From NCBI GenBank assembly GCA_001179505.1, contig CDMY01000176.1:60904-124856 (forward strand): a stretch of DNA of 63,953 nucleotides, in the 5' to 3' direction. A model generated the notes under the pieces. That model made no database searches and was not told the DNA's origin. It was given only the letters and a program-made list of their open reading frames with translations. The position numbers were made by a program, and so were the translations under genes. Shown here one piece after another: positions 35,572 to 46,937 of the stretch. Position 1 is the stretch's first letter, and each line of letters begins with the position of its first letter. Origin of the DNA: Vitrella brassicaformis. Lineage: Eukaryota > Sar > Vitrellaceae.

Positions 35572-35934
35572 CGCAGGAAGTTAACACTGGGGAAGTATCT
35601 TCACGCAAAGGCGATCACCTTTTTGAGCTCGCCAATCGAAGCTAGCGCTTTTCGCATGCAGTTTCCTCCCGTGGAAAGGAGGAGCGGCATAAATCTGTTC
35701 TGAAGGGCTCTGAGTAATTACTGCAGGCCCAGCTGGGCAGGGCGCGGCTCCCCCAGTCTCAAGTGTTGGCTCTTTGCCCGCCGCGGCAATTCGGCAGCCA
35801 AAGGCTTCCGGGCGGCTCACTTGAAGGTTTGGCTTGCTGCCTGAGAGTCTTCATCTTGCCGTGGACCCGTCGACTTTGACGGACGTCATTGCAAAGAGCA
35901 GACTCTGACTCAGCGTGGCCAAGTCGGTGAAGCC
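35572..35934. promoter_or_regulatory. divergent intergenic region
   Basis: 363 bp between the broken F-box-like gene and the cathepsin C-like gene. No recognised element and no simple-repeat tract. The promoter role is inferred from position. Confidence 0.3.
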
Positions 35935-38900
35935 ATGAAGCTGCTGCACGCCTTCCTGCTGGGTTTGGTGGCAGGTTTCCTCAGCCCGCTTATTGGCCGT
36001 GTTGCGGCTGACCTTCCTGTCCACTGTGTGCACGGCGACATGCTGGGTACATGGGTGTTCTATATTGGCCACTACCACGCATGCGGCATGACGGACCACT
36101 TCTGCGGCTATCCTATCCCTGACCGGGAGGACGCCCACAAGCACCTGACGCCGCCACACATCACGTCCAACTTCAAGATGGAGAGGACCGTCACGGTGGT
36201 GTTCGACGGGACTCACGCCATCTTCAGCAATGGGGAGCTGGGCAAGTGGACGATGGTGTATGACGAGGCCTTTAACATCGAGACACAATACATTATGTGG
36301 TTCGCTTTCTTCAAATACGTGACCGACGTCGGCCTCATGGGCGGCAGGACGGAGCACTCCTTTTGCGACCACTCCCTGCTGGGCTTCTGGTACACCATGA
36401 CAGAGAAGAGGAACCTCACGCAGCACATGTCTCAGCACATGCATGAGCACCCCAGCCGGCGACAACACAAGCTGCTTCAGCATGCCGTCTCCCCTCTCTC
36501 CCGCGCTCTCATCCCCTCGATCTTCCTGGACCAGACCAACTCATCCATCGACGCTGACATCGGATCAGGCCTCGACAGCGAGGCCTTCAAGAACAACTTC
36601 AAGGCCCGCATGGAGGCACAAGTCACCATTCAGTTCCCTGCCAGGCTAACAGACCAGGAGCGCGGATGTTTCTGGGCGGTAAGGGTGACGGACCACAACG
36701 GTCAGCCGACGACCAAGAAGGCGACGCGGTCCCGCCAGCTGAGCGCCGAGCACGTCAAGAACCTCATATGCAGCGGTCGCTGGTGGACGGCATGGACGAT
36801 ACCGACATCTTCTCCAATGTGGGCGGGTCGTGGGGCGAGGGGCAGCAGAAAGAGGCTGCCGGGCAGGGTGCGGAAGACCAAGACACCAAGGAGGCCCTGA
36901 AGGCTGCCGACGCAAACTTTGTCAAGGCGGCGAGGGAGATGGTTGCCATGAGCCAGGACGATCGGGACAGACTCATGCCCCAGCAGAAGCAGGTGAAAGG
37001 GAGAGAGCCATGAAGATGAAGCAAAGACGAGCGACGAAGGAGACATGTGCGTGTCTCTTTTTTGTCAGTCGAATGGAACGTCTGTGGCTGAGTTTGTGGA
37101 CAAGCTGCTCAAGAGCGTCCAGGACCAAAACAAAAGTAGGGAGACATCATTCATTTCTGTGTCTCCGTGTCTCACTGTCCAGTTCTGTCTCTTCGCTGCT
37201 TCCCAGCCATGTCCTGGACGCCCACACCTCATGGCTACGTTGAAATCCACGGCAAGAAGGTAAGGTACAGAAGGCAGCCAACGTACGATCCATCCCTTGT
37301 TCCAAGGTTGGCGCTTCACCCTGTATCTCAGCACTATACGCTGGAGGACTTCTTTAAGGCCATTGGCATCATCCCGTACCAAACGTCATTGGACACTGTG
37401 GTCAGTTAACCCCTTGCAAACATCCTACCGGTGCTCATTTGATTTGTCCTGTCTTGTTCAGATCGACCCCGACCACATGCCCATTCCGCCCTCCATCGAG
37501 GGCGAGCGCGGTTTCGACGAAGGCCTCCTTGACCACCTCCCATACAAGTATGGTCTGGCGCTGGATGACCACCTGGACGAGGCCACAATGCAGCAGACCT
37601 TCCTCGACCTGCCCTACTGGATGGGGCCCGTCAGCCCTCCGCCGCCGTACAAGAACGACTCACAAACGATGACCTTTATGAAGGTCTTCTTCGCGCCCGT
37701 GCCGACCGACCGGCCTTGGCATCGGAAGTCATTCGACTGGCGAAATGAACAGGACGTCTATGAGCGGGTGGGCAACGGAGGGAGAAGAGACTTGGCTTTG
37801 GAGGGTGCTTACTCGTTCTCATTTCTCTGTCTGTCTGTGTGTATGCAGACAGGATATTGGTTCAAAGGTGGCTTGGTGCCAGAGCCTCACCCGCAGGGTG
37901 GATGTGGGTCATGTTATGCTGTGGCGACTGTTCAGATGCTCACGGCAAGGTAAGGTGAGACATGGCGCTGCCAGGTCATCCATCCGTTGCATTCATTGAT
38001 GTTGGCATCCATCCTCTTGCTGCAGGTTGTGGGTCAAGTATCTGCACAATCCCGAGGTTGTCAAGAGAATCTACCCCTCAGTCGAACAGGTATCCATATC
38101 ACCATTCATGGAGTGCCCGCCTTTCTGCATGACTCACTCCATCATTTCGTTTGCCTCTGCGTGTGCAGGCCTACCAGTGTGGTGTCTACAATCAGGGCTG
38201 CGGCGGCGGCTATCCATTCCTGGTGGCCAAATTCGGGAATGAGGTGGGCCTCAGGACCAGGGAGTGCGAGCAGCAAGTGCGCCAAGAGCTGCGGCGATCA
38301 TTTCCAGTACGAGACACATGGAGACACCGCAAAGACCTCTTCATTCATCTGGCTTGCCCATGGGTGTGTGTGTGTGTGTGTGCAGCACAGCAAGCGCCCA
38401 GTACAGGACCTGTGCAACATCCTGGGCGGTCAAGTGAGTCTCGAGGGCAGCTTCAACTGCGAGGAGCCCCCCCACCTGGACACACTGCCCGATGACTGCA
38501 CCTGGCTCCTCCGCGTTACCGAGTGGACCTATGTGGGCAGGACGGGTGTGCTGGGCTCATGCGACGAGATGAGCATCGCCCATGAGCTCTGGAGAGGCGG
38601 GCCCATGGTCGTCTCTGTCGAGCCAGGAGGTATTTCTGCATTGGCAAGGGACACAATTGATGGAGGCCCGTGCATGCGGCTTCTTGTCTGGTCTTTGCAG
38701 CTGAGTTTGGTGTATATCACGGCGGTATTTTGACCAGCGACTACACCCCCAAAGTCGAGCGCGTCAACAGGGACCTGTACCATTATGAAAAGGTCGACGC
38801 AGAGACACAAGCCTCCTGCCCGCCGCATGATTCACGTCTCTCTCTGTATCTATCGTGCAACAGGTTGACCACTCCATCCTCTTGGTGGGTTGGGGGGAGG

Positions 38901-39079
38901 AGCACGGCCACAGATACTGGATCGTCGCCAACTCATGGGGGCCGGCCTGGGGAGAAAACGGATATGCGAGGGTCGCCAGAGGCAAGAACGAGCTCTCGAT
39001 CGAGCACCTGGGGATAGCTGCCGATGTCCAGCTCTACAAAGGGGCCGGTCATGGGGGCTTCATCGTGTCGATGCTGTGA
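35935..39079 (+). CDS. cathepsin C-like (dipeptidyl peptidase I) cysteine protease
   Basis: Twelve exons (35935-36678, 36774-36992, 37069-37135, 37207-37259, 37332-37400, 37462-37767, 37849-37949, 38026-38089, 38169-38306, 38386-38629, 38701-38792, 38864-39079) give 770 residues. Signal peptide at 1-25. The exclusion domain begins LPVHCVHGDMLGTWVF, as in cathepsin C, where it blocks the active-site cleft and makes the enzyme a dipeptidyl aminopeptidase. The papain-type domain has WDWRN-like FDWRNEQDVYE, Gln502 and Cys508 in QGGCGSCYA, GCGGGYPFLVAKFGN, His702 in VDHSILLVGWG and Asn722 in YWIVANSWG, ending shortly after ENGYARVARG. At 770 residues it is much longer than animal cathepsin C (about 460), mainly from insertions between the exclusion and peptidase domains. 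The 95-nt intron after 36678 and the 72-nt intron after 37259 were preferred over read-through. Exon 9's end is less certain. Expected in lysosome-like vacuoles or secreted. Confidence 0.85.
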
Positions 39080-39344
39080 CTGACAGATGATATGTCCATC
39101 GACAGGCGGCCTGAACACCAGATGACGGCAGTCTGTCCGTCTGTCCGCGTGTACGTGTGTGTGTGAGGTTTTGGGATGACTGAGTAGGATGGGAGTGGTG
39201 TGGGTGTGTGCGAGGTTCCAGGATGAGAGATTTTAGTGGGTCAGCCCATTTGGCATGACATGCAGCTCTCTTCACGTGTGACGCACGGTGCGACAAGAAC
39301 GACTGACTGGAATTCATATCACTCAATGCGCCAACAAATCATCT

Positions 39345-42114
39345 CAGCAAATCGGTGAGCGTGTCTCGCTAGGCATCGAACTTACCAACTGATATAAAAC
39401 GTAGGCACCGATTCTCACGGGATGATGAAGACAGGTGGTATCCAAACCGATGACAGGTGCCACATGTCTCCGGCCGAGACAGGTGGCCTCTTGGCTGCAC
39501 GAGCGACAAGCCACCCCTCACGCACGCGGCCATCCAACACCCCACGCGACTCGTCACCGCAGCCCCTCTCCCCACCGGCCTCCTCCCCTCCCTCGGGCCG
39601 CACCTTGTCGTCCGAGGGAGGGGGACGTCCCTTGGCTCAGCCCTGACAGAAACAGACACACATACACACACACATACACACAGAGAGAGGGAGGGACATG
39701 TGTGTGTGTCTGTGTGTAAGTTACCTGACTGCGTCCTTCTCGGCGTCGGCCTCGTCCTTACCCTCCCCGTCCTCGTCCGTCTCCTGCGTCTGGTGCTCGC
39801 CCTCGGTGGCGTCTCGAGCGGCGCTATCCTCGTCCGCCACACGGGCAGCCGCGGACACCAACTGACGCTCAGCCCTGACATAAACAGACACACACACACA
39901 CACACATACACATACACACAGAGAGAGGGAGGGACATGTGTGTGTGTCTGTGGTGCTGGACCTGCCCTCCGACGTGTCGTCGGCTTGCTGTTCGTTGAAC
40001 TCGACTGTCTCCTGCGTCTGGTGCTCGCCCTCGGTGGCGTCTCGAGCGGCGCTCTCCTCGTCCGCCACACGGGCAGCCGCCTGGATGACACACACATACA
40101 TCACACACATTTATGTTCGTCTCACTATCGCCATTTCCCTTGCCTACATTGTCTTCTTACCCCTCCTCGGCTCATCGAGGTGAGTTTGGCGTCGAGTGTC
40201 CGGGCGTCGTATGTGCGTGTGGTGTGCTACGTGTGCTGGCTGTTTCTGCTGCTGGGCGCCTGATGAGACCAAACACAGACAGCCATGTGGTCAGCCGGAT
40301 CCCCCGGCCCTGCTCGTGTGTCGCCATACCTTCACTAAGAAACAGACCGTACTGGCTGCATTCGGCCCCGCTGGGCCGTGTCGTTCTTGCAAGGACTGCT
40401 GGCACCTGATGGATGTCCGCAGCACGAACAGATGTCCACTCACTCCACACACCGAATACGTACCGACATACTCCTGGCTGGCCTGCATGCTGCCCCCTCC
40501 TGGATTGGATTACGTACCTGTGCCATCCGCCCCGGTGCTTCTCGCGGCTACCTTGTGCCCTGCAGCCGCAGCCGGCCCTGCTGTTGGTGATGGGTGAGAA
40601 ATAAATAAGAGACAAGAAAGATCCACCCAAATGTGGAGGGAGATGGTGGTGCGGTGGGCGGTGTGTGTATGTGTGCATTGCATACCGGTGCTCTCGCCCT
40701 CGAGTAGCTGCTCAATTATGGCTCGGAGACGGGGGGTGCTGATGTTGTCTCGCCAGTCGGTATCGGCGGTCTTCTCGGCGGTGAGCTCCTGTCGGATGCT
40801 GTCCATGCCCTTCTCGGCAGCCCAGTCGTCGATGAAGCCAAGCAGACTGAGACGGTCATGGTGGTCGTCGTGGCTGTGCTCGCCAGGGAGGCCATGTCGC
40901 AGTGGAGGGGTGGTTGAGGGCGCCGCTGGGGTGTCGTCTGACGGCTGGCCGTCTGTGGGGGAGCCGGCGGGGGCGGGCGCCTCGGGATCCACAGCCGTGG
41001 ACGGCTTGCTACCATGAATCTGCATCTGCATACACACATACACACATACATAAATTACACATACGCACGGTGAGAGACAGCTATTCGTTCGGTCCGTGTG
41101 GTGTGATCTCTTTCTTGTTCGTTCCATCCCCCATTCCGTCACTCCACTCACTCACCTTGTGTAGTAGGGCTTTGTTGTCGACAGGAGCACCGTGAGGCGC
41201 GGGCGGCGGTGCAGCTGACGAAGCCGAAGCGGCGGCACTTGCGGCAGTGCCGGGGTGGCCGCCCTCGGCTGCCGATTGTCCTTTGCCTGTCGCATGAGGC
41301 ACCACCAACTCGCTACGCTTAGCCTGAGTGACACAGCACAGCACACAACGAACACACATACGACCACATTAACTAATGTGTGCACATACATGATGTGATG
41401 TGATGTGCGCATCAATCTGTGTAGTGAGTGTATGTGCTGTGCTGTGCGTCGTTGTGTTTAGTTTCCCGGCCGCACGCACCTTATGATCGGTGTCAGTTGG
41501 GGCCCTCTTGGGCTTGTCGCTTCCGACCCTCTCACCATCAACATCAACACTAGCCCCGTCACCCGCCACCGGCACCAGCAGCGGCACCTTGGCTCCCGGC
41601 CGGAGGGTCCTTGTGGGCGTGTGGTGCACACACAAACTGACGAACCAACCAACGAATCAGACAGACAGACAGACAAAAGGACACACATCCATCGATGCGA
41701 TACAGCGATCGACCACAGCTCTCTGTCTGTCTGTCTGTCTGTCTGTCATGAATCGTCCCGTCCCCGAGTCTCACCTTGTCCCCAGGCGACGACAGGTGGC
41801 CTCTTGGCTGCACGAGCGACAAGCCACCCTCACGCACGCGGCCATCCAACACCCCACGCGACTTGCCGCCGTTGCCCCTCTTCCTCGGGCCGCACCTTGT
41901 CGTCCGCCTCAGCCCTCTCGGCCGTGTCCTTCTCCTGCTCATTGGTGTCGTCCACAGCAGGTGCCGGTGCATTCACACCAACTTCCAATGGACTGCTGTA
42001 ACCAAATGATGACAGTGGTTCTCACAGTGACTTGGATGGATGTTTGCTTACTCGTGAGTCGGCTGAGGGTGTTCCTACTCACGGCAACACCGTCTGATGG
42101 GTGGGGAGACACAT
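39345..42114 (-). CDS. acidic low-complexity protein B with W...PRLxAIIxQLLE module and duplicated exons
   Basis: Multi-exon model, only partly resolved. Start ATG at 42114 (MCLPTHQTVLP), exon 42114-42083, then 41995-41896 (ERAEADDK), 41807-41775 (PRGHLSSPGDK). Further clear exons encode VPVAGDGASVDVDGERVGS (near 41600-41480), AKRSELVVPHATGKG (near 41320-41155), and one near 41027-40690 that ends in a module FIDDWAAEKG...DTDWRDN...PRLRAIIEQLLEGE. Later exons include two near-identical Glu/Asp-rich ones (40080-39962 and 39874-39725, sharing AARVADE and SAARDATEGEHQTQE). Composition is Ala/Asp/Glu/Pro-rich and probably disordered. The family is not recognised. The module is shared with the neighbouring gene and a distant inverted copy. 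Some junctions (around 41640 and 40400-40100) could not be phased. The last exon is tentative. Confidence 0.45.
39481..39545. repeat. direct repeat copy 1 (partner at about 41795-41860)
   Basis: The stretch beginning caggtggcctcttggctgca is nearly identical at 41794 onward. It covers an intron 3' end, its acceptor and the start of the next exon of gene B on the minus strand, so a whole splice unit has been copied about 2.3 kb apart. Confidence 0.75.
39725..40080. repeat. tandem duplication of an exon with its intron (~230 bp)
   Basis: Two copies of the exon core (gtctcctgcgtctggtgctc... read on +) lie at about 39780-39850 and 40009-40080. The adjoining intron block of CA and GAGGGA tracts (near 39650-39720 and 39880-39960) is repeated in the same order. 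Confidence 0.75.
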
Positions 42115-42148
42115 AGCAGACAGACAAGCATACACGCACTTTGCCATT

Positions 42149-44290
42149 TCATCCACGACGATTGGATCTCAGGTGGCCCAGATTAAGCGAAAGTGACTCG
42201 ATGGCGGTGTCGCGTCTGAATGATTCGTGCAAGGCACACACAGACTTCCCTTGCCCGTGTTGCTCATTGGTTTGCCTACGTCTCCTGTTGGTGTGCGGGG
42301 CATTGCAATGAAGACAATCGCCGTCAGATATAAAATGTAGACAACGATGACAGCTGAAAGCAGGCAGGCAAGGACAGAAAGGGCCATGAGCAGCAGCTAA
42401 GGGCTCGTGGGCCTCGTCCAATATTGGCCTCGTCTGCATCCATGTGCGTGCCTGCTCTTGCTGTTCTTCCACGTCGTCGATCTGCTCCTCCTCCTCCTCG
42501 CTGTCGCTCCACTGGGGCTGATGCTGCTCTTGCTGCTGGCGGGGCTCTTGCCGCTCTTGCTCGAGCTGCAGATCTCCGGTTGGCGGCCGGTCCGGCGACA
42601 TAGGGAGGGTGGAGGTGTGGCTGTCGTAGACGGCAACACGACCACTCAACACCTTCCCCATGTCACTCTTGGAAAGCAGTTGCCCATCTTCCGATATCGC
42701 CCCCAAGAGCGAGCTGTCGATCTGCACCATTCCATCCACGACAGGGATTCCGAAGCAGAGGGGGTTGTGTCGGGGCCTTTTGTCTGTCTGTCTGGCTGAG
42801 CGTGTTGTTGTGTACCTCCCGCTGCTGTCGCTTGGACACCTTGAGGCCCCCTGAAGAGATAGCAAGGACAGAGAGCCACGAAGGTCACATGCACAGATGG
42901 ATGGATGTGAGTCGCCTCTCCCTGCCCCCTTTCCGTTTGAATGGTGGTTTACCTTCGGCTGTGGACGGCCCCTCTGATTTAGGCGGCTGCACCCGATCCC
43001 ACACGCTCGACGCCCCTGATATCCACAGCAACAGAATGTTTACATACATCCGTAGGTACCATTCACAGATGCATGACCGTCCTTCCCACCTCTCTGCTCA
43101 CGCTCGCCCTCCTTGCCCGTCTTCTTCTCGTCGTCCTTCTTGCTTCTTGTTCTCTGCTCGGCAGGCATAGCATGTAAGAGATTAGAACTCGACGTGGGCT
43201 GGTTCCAGTGATGTGTATGTTCTTGAGTACAAGCATACATACCGGCGGCCTCGAGTAGCTGGTTGATGAGGGCCTCCAGGCGAGGGACAGGCACCTTGTT
43301 CATCCAGTCGGGGTTGTCTGTCTCCTCCTCGGTCAGCAATAATGTGATGGTGCCGTCGTCGTTATCGGCCGCCCACTGATTCAAAAACTCGATACAGCTC
43401 CTCCGTTCCGTGTCTGATGGACACATAGCTGTCTGCCTTCTGCCTCTTTCTCTGCGGCTGTTTGTCTGTCTGATGGGAGGGAGGACACTCGTACCGTCGC
43501 TCGCGTCAGTGTCAGGCGCGGCGAGGGTAGTCGACTTGGAAGCCTGCAGACACACCGACACACATTCACAACATCACCTCACCCACAGACTCTGTGCATT
43601 TATGTGACATGTGTGCGGCCCTCCCTCTGAACCCCCAGCTACCTGGTGGCGGCCGGCCGTGTCGTAGTCCTGCTCATGGTTGTGGGGGAGGGATGGAGGC
43701 TGCTGGTCATCCTCATGGCAAGGTTGCTCTGTTCTCGTTGGTTTTTGCAGGCGCGATGGCCGTCCATGGGATGGATCTCCACACCATCCTCCTCAACATG
43801 AAAGTCGTTGCCCTCCACACCGACCTTTATGTTGTGTATGCTCTCCATCTCCACGCACACCATCCTCCTCAAGCTCTGCTACCTTGGAAGGTACACAGAC
43901 ACAACACACAAACAGATGCAAACACAGGGATGACGGGCCTGAGCCCTCTCGTTGTCCTCCTTCTCCTTCAAATCACTGTCGGCCAAACCCAACTCACCCT
44001 TCTGCATGACACACACACACACCCTCTCTTGTGGCCGGGCTTGCCCTCGCCCTCACCCTCCCCGTCGCCATGGCCGCCTCACACGCAACCTCGTCTTCAC
44101 GCTGCAGGTAGCACACACCAAGGCAAGAAAGGGGTGCATGGAATGGGGTGCGTGGCACGTTCTTCCGTGTGCGCACTACCTCTCAGCAGCGGTATTGTTG
44201 GTGTGGGCGACGATGGGCTCCTGCTGGGGCTACTCGGGATCCTTGCACGCTTCCTCATCCTTCCTGGCGACCACCTCTTGCGAGTTCTAA
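42149..44290 (-). CDS. acidic low-complexity protein A with WAA...PRLEALINQLLE module
   Basis: Minus-strand multi-exon gene, ends uncertain. Readable exons in order: near 44240-44190 (PQQEPIVAHTNNTAAER), KGELGLADSDLKEKEDN near 44000-43950, VAELEEDGVRGDGEHTQHK at about 43889-43830, EQPCHEDDQQPP...EQDYDTAGRHQ ending near 43644, 43543-43495 (ASKSTTLAAPDTDASD), and 43413-43243, which carries the module FLNQWAADNDD...NPDWMNK...PRLEALINQLLEAA. The next exon (near 43170-43090) has a one-base insertion relative to its duplicate at 55631 and loses frame. Then 43015-42953 (ASSVWDRVQPP) and a long final exon from 42850, with an acidic stretch (SDSEEEEEQIDDVEEQQ) and, in another frame, a membrane helix (ALSVLACLLSAVIVVYILYL). 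Family unknown; it is a paralogue of gene B. The C-terminus is unresolved. Confidence 0.45.
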
Positions 44291-45101
44291 GACAAGGAAC
44301 GCCACGCGGAGCCAAAAACGCGGAGAAACGGTGCAGCTGTAAGCGGGATGAGGGCAAATGAACCGATTGGCTGCGAATCAAGAAATTGTCCATTTGCTTC
44401 TCTCCGTCTCCCGGAGACGATCCCGAATTCTCGCCAATAATTAATTGAGAAATTTACAGAATGGAGAGGCTGCGAGGGTTGGCCAGCCGCTGCCTCCCTC
44501 GTGCCAGCCCCACCCTCAGCAATTGGCTGTGTGTCTCAGCACATGCAGGCAATGCGCCTGCCGGGACGAAAGGTGGAATGCCCCCACACTTTTGCAATGG
44601 TGTATGCCCGGAGGCGTGGGGGTGGACATTTATACACCATGACACGGAGGTTTGGCCATTTTATACGTCCGTTGCCTTCGGTGATGAGCCACAGGCTGGG
44701 GATCCCCCGAATGCCACAGCACCACACGATGGATACTGTGGGAGACACCTAGAGACACGAGGAAACACCCGCTGCGTGTGTGGCCATAGACGGCTGCACA
44801 ATTGCGGCTGCATCTACTACCTCAAGCTGGTTCAGTGTTTTGCCAGCGACTTGACGACCGTCTGATGAGTCTGTAGTCTGCAATGTGGGGAGGGACGCAT
44901 CTCACTACATGTGGAGTGAGGTGCCTTCCTCTTTACAGCAAGGCTGGACAACTCGGAAGCTGTCGCAAGTAGAGGAACGGTACTCTCTTACTCCATGGCT
45001 TATGAGTGGTAAGAGTTTCGGTGCCATTGATGAGTCGCATGAAGAAGTCTGTCACATGGGTGAGCTCTATCAAGTTCTCCTTCGTGAAGGCCATGGTGAC
45101 A

Positions 45102-45674
45102 TCAAGAACGCCTACAGTCGCGGCGCTCCCTGCTGCTCACGAGAAAGAGGGGCGGGAACACGACAACGAACGGCTCTAGTCTGTGGCTGTGCACACACAG
45201 GGCAGGCCAACAGACAGGAATGCGCACAGGAACTTGCTCCCGAGGGCGTGAAGTGACGTGCGTGGCATCATACCCGTCGCAGATGCGTAGCGGAGTCAGC
45301 GCCTGGGACCCACCCCTCTTGCCGTAGGACCCCCGCAGATGGAACGGGGTTTGGCCCTTGCTGCGGGCCTCGAGGCGGAGGAAGGTCTCGTCGGTGGTGA
45401 TGGAGTCCATCTTGATGAAGAAGAAGGTGGGCTTCTTGTAGTAGGGGATGTGACGGATCTTTTCACGGATCCTGTCGATGTCTAGCGGTCTCTGGGGCCT
45501 TGGACGCTTCAGGAAGTGTGCGACCCAGGAAGCGATCAAGTTCTCGTACGTCATGGTGCCCTCGACAACGCCGACAGAGGTCTCAGACGGCTTCCTGCCT
45601 CTCACGAGTAGAGGGCGGGGGCAGACGACAACGGATGCGTCTACTCTGTGGCGGTCCTCCTCCCGTGATGACAT
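45102..45674 (-). CDS. hypothetical intronless ORF inside the repeat field
   Basis: 190 residues from the first ATG (MSSREEDRHRVDASVV). The middle part (MTYENLIASWVAHFLKRPRP, then KIRHIPYYKKPTFFFIKMDS) looks protein-like and helical. There are no introns, no signal peptide and no recognised domain. It lies between repeat copies, so it may belong to the repeat or be a captured fragment. A chance ORF cannot be excluded. Confidence 0.35.
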   Translation of the reverse strand: MSSREEDRHRVDASVVVCPRPLLVRGRKPSETSVGVVEGTMTYENLIASWVAHFLKRPRPQRPLDIDRIREKIRHIPYYKKPTFFFIKMDSITTDETFLRLEARSKGQTPFHLRGSYGKRGGSQALTPLRICDGYDATHVTSRPREQVPVRIPVCWPALCVHSHRLEPFVVVFPPLFLVSSRERRDCRRS

Positions 45675-46224
45675 CAGGGGGAAATCCAAAGAGGGAAAGG
45701 CAGAGAAACAATTGCGTCCCGGCAGATGCAAATGGGCATGGCGAGATGGAGAGGCAGCTCGAGGACGAACGAAAGAAGAATATGGCGGTCAGCCGCATCC
45801 ATGCAGGCAGCCCCAAGGCCGATGCAGCCAACGAAACGTGTGCCTCAGGCAACGCTCCTGCTGGACCGAAAGATGCAATGTCCCACACTTTTGCAATGAT
45901 GTATGCCAAAAGGGGGGGTTGAACATTTTGGCAGAGAAACGGCAGAGAAACGATGACGTCCTGGGTGAAAGGAGATGGAATGGCAGAATCTGTTGGTTGT
46001 CCGTAGAGCACTGCATTCTCTTGCTGCCGGCTGTCTGAAGAAACGGTTTCTTTTTTTTAAAGAATCGTCCCATTTTCTCGCGTGAGGAAAGGGATTTCTC
46101 GACACAACAAAAATTTACAGAAAGGACAGGAGACAGGAGGGGATCGTACTCATCGCTTTCCCACTCTGCCTTCCCCCTCCGTGCCCCTTGTGGCCCGGCA
46201 GACGCAAATGGGCATGCCGCGATG

Positions 46225-46612
46225 GAGGGGTAGCTCGAGGACGAACGAAAGAAAATATGGCGGGTCGTCGGACCCGCTGGCCCCGCATCGCAGGCAGCCC
46301 GAAGGCTGATGCAGCCCAAGACACGTGTGCCTCAGGCAAAGCTCCTGCTGGACCGAAAGATGCAATGTCCCCACACTTTTGCAATGATAGACGCTAAGAG
46401 GGGGGGATATATGCCAAGAGGGAACGGGGGGGGGATGAACACATTTTATACGCCACAACGCGAAGGCTCGACCATTTTATACGGCCCTTGCCTCAGTCAT
46501 ATGAGGCGCAGCGGCTGATGATCCCCCGAATTCCACAGCACCACACAACGGGTACTGGGAGACACGAGACAACACACCCGCTTCATGTATGGCCATAGAC
46601 GGCTGCATCCAC
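46225..46612. repeat. 388-bp segment identical to 46938-47325 across the gap
   Basis: Reading both sides of the N gap base by base shows no difference over about 388 bp at an offset of 713 bp. The last 17 bases before the gap (tgtatgccaagagggaa) resemble the middle of the unit, so more copies are probably collapsed in the gap. Confidence 0.85.
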
Positions 46613-46637
46613 TCCCTCAATGTATGCCAAGAGGGAA

Positions 46638-46937
46638 NNNNNNNNNNNNNNNNNNNNNNNNNNNNNNNNNNNNNNNNNNNNNNNNNNNNNNNNNNNNNNN
46701 NNNNNNNNNNNNNNNNNNNNNNNNNNNNNNNNNNNNNNNNNNNNNNNNNNNNNNNNNNNNNNNNNNNNNNNNNNNNNNNNNNNNNNNNNNNNNNNNNNNN
46801 NNNNNNNNNNNNNNNNNNNNNNNNNNNNNNNNNNNNNNNNNNNNNNNNNNNNNNNNNNNNNNNNNNNNNNNNNNNNNNNNNNNNNNNNNNNNNNNNNNNN
46901 NNNNNNNNNNNNNNNNNNNNNNNNNNNNNNNNNNNNN
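46638..46937. other. assembly gap (300 N)
   Basis: Exactly 300 N inside a tandem or near-tandem repeat, so the cause is probably repeat collapse. The real length and copy number are unknown. Confidence 0.95.

Noticed and set aside
36754-36773. A 20-nt intron (GTCAAG...TGCAG) in the cathepsin C-like gene
   Set aside because: It would restore frame, but a 95-nt intron with a strong GTAAGG donor at 36679 and the same acceptor fits the usual intron size better.
43594-44361. Plus-strand ORF of 255 codons with a hydrophobic stretch
   Set aside because: The minus strand here carries phase-consistent acidic exons of gene A; the plus translation is low-complexity and crosses their splice sites.
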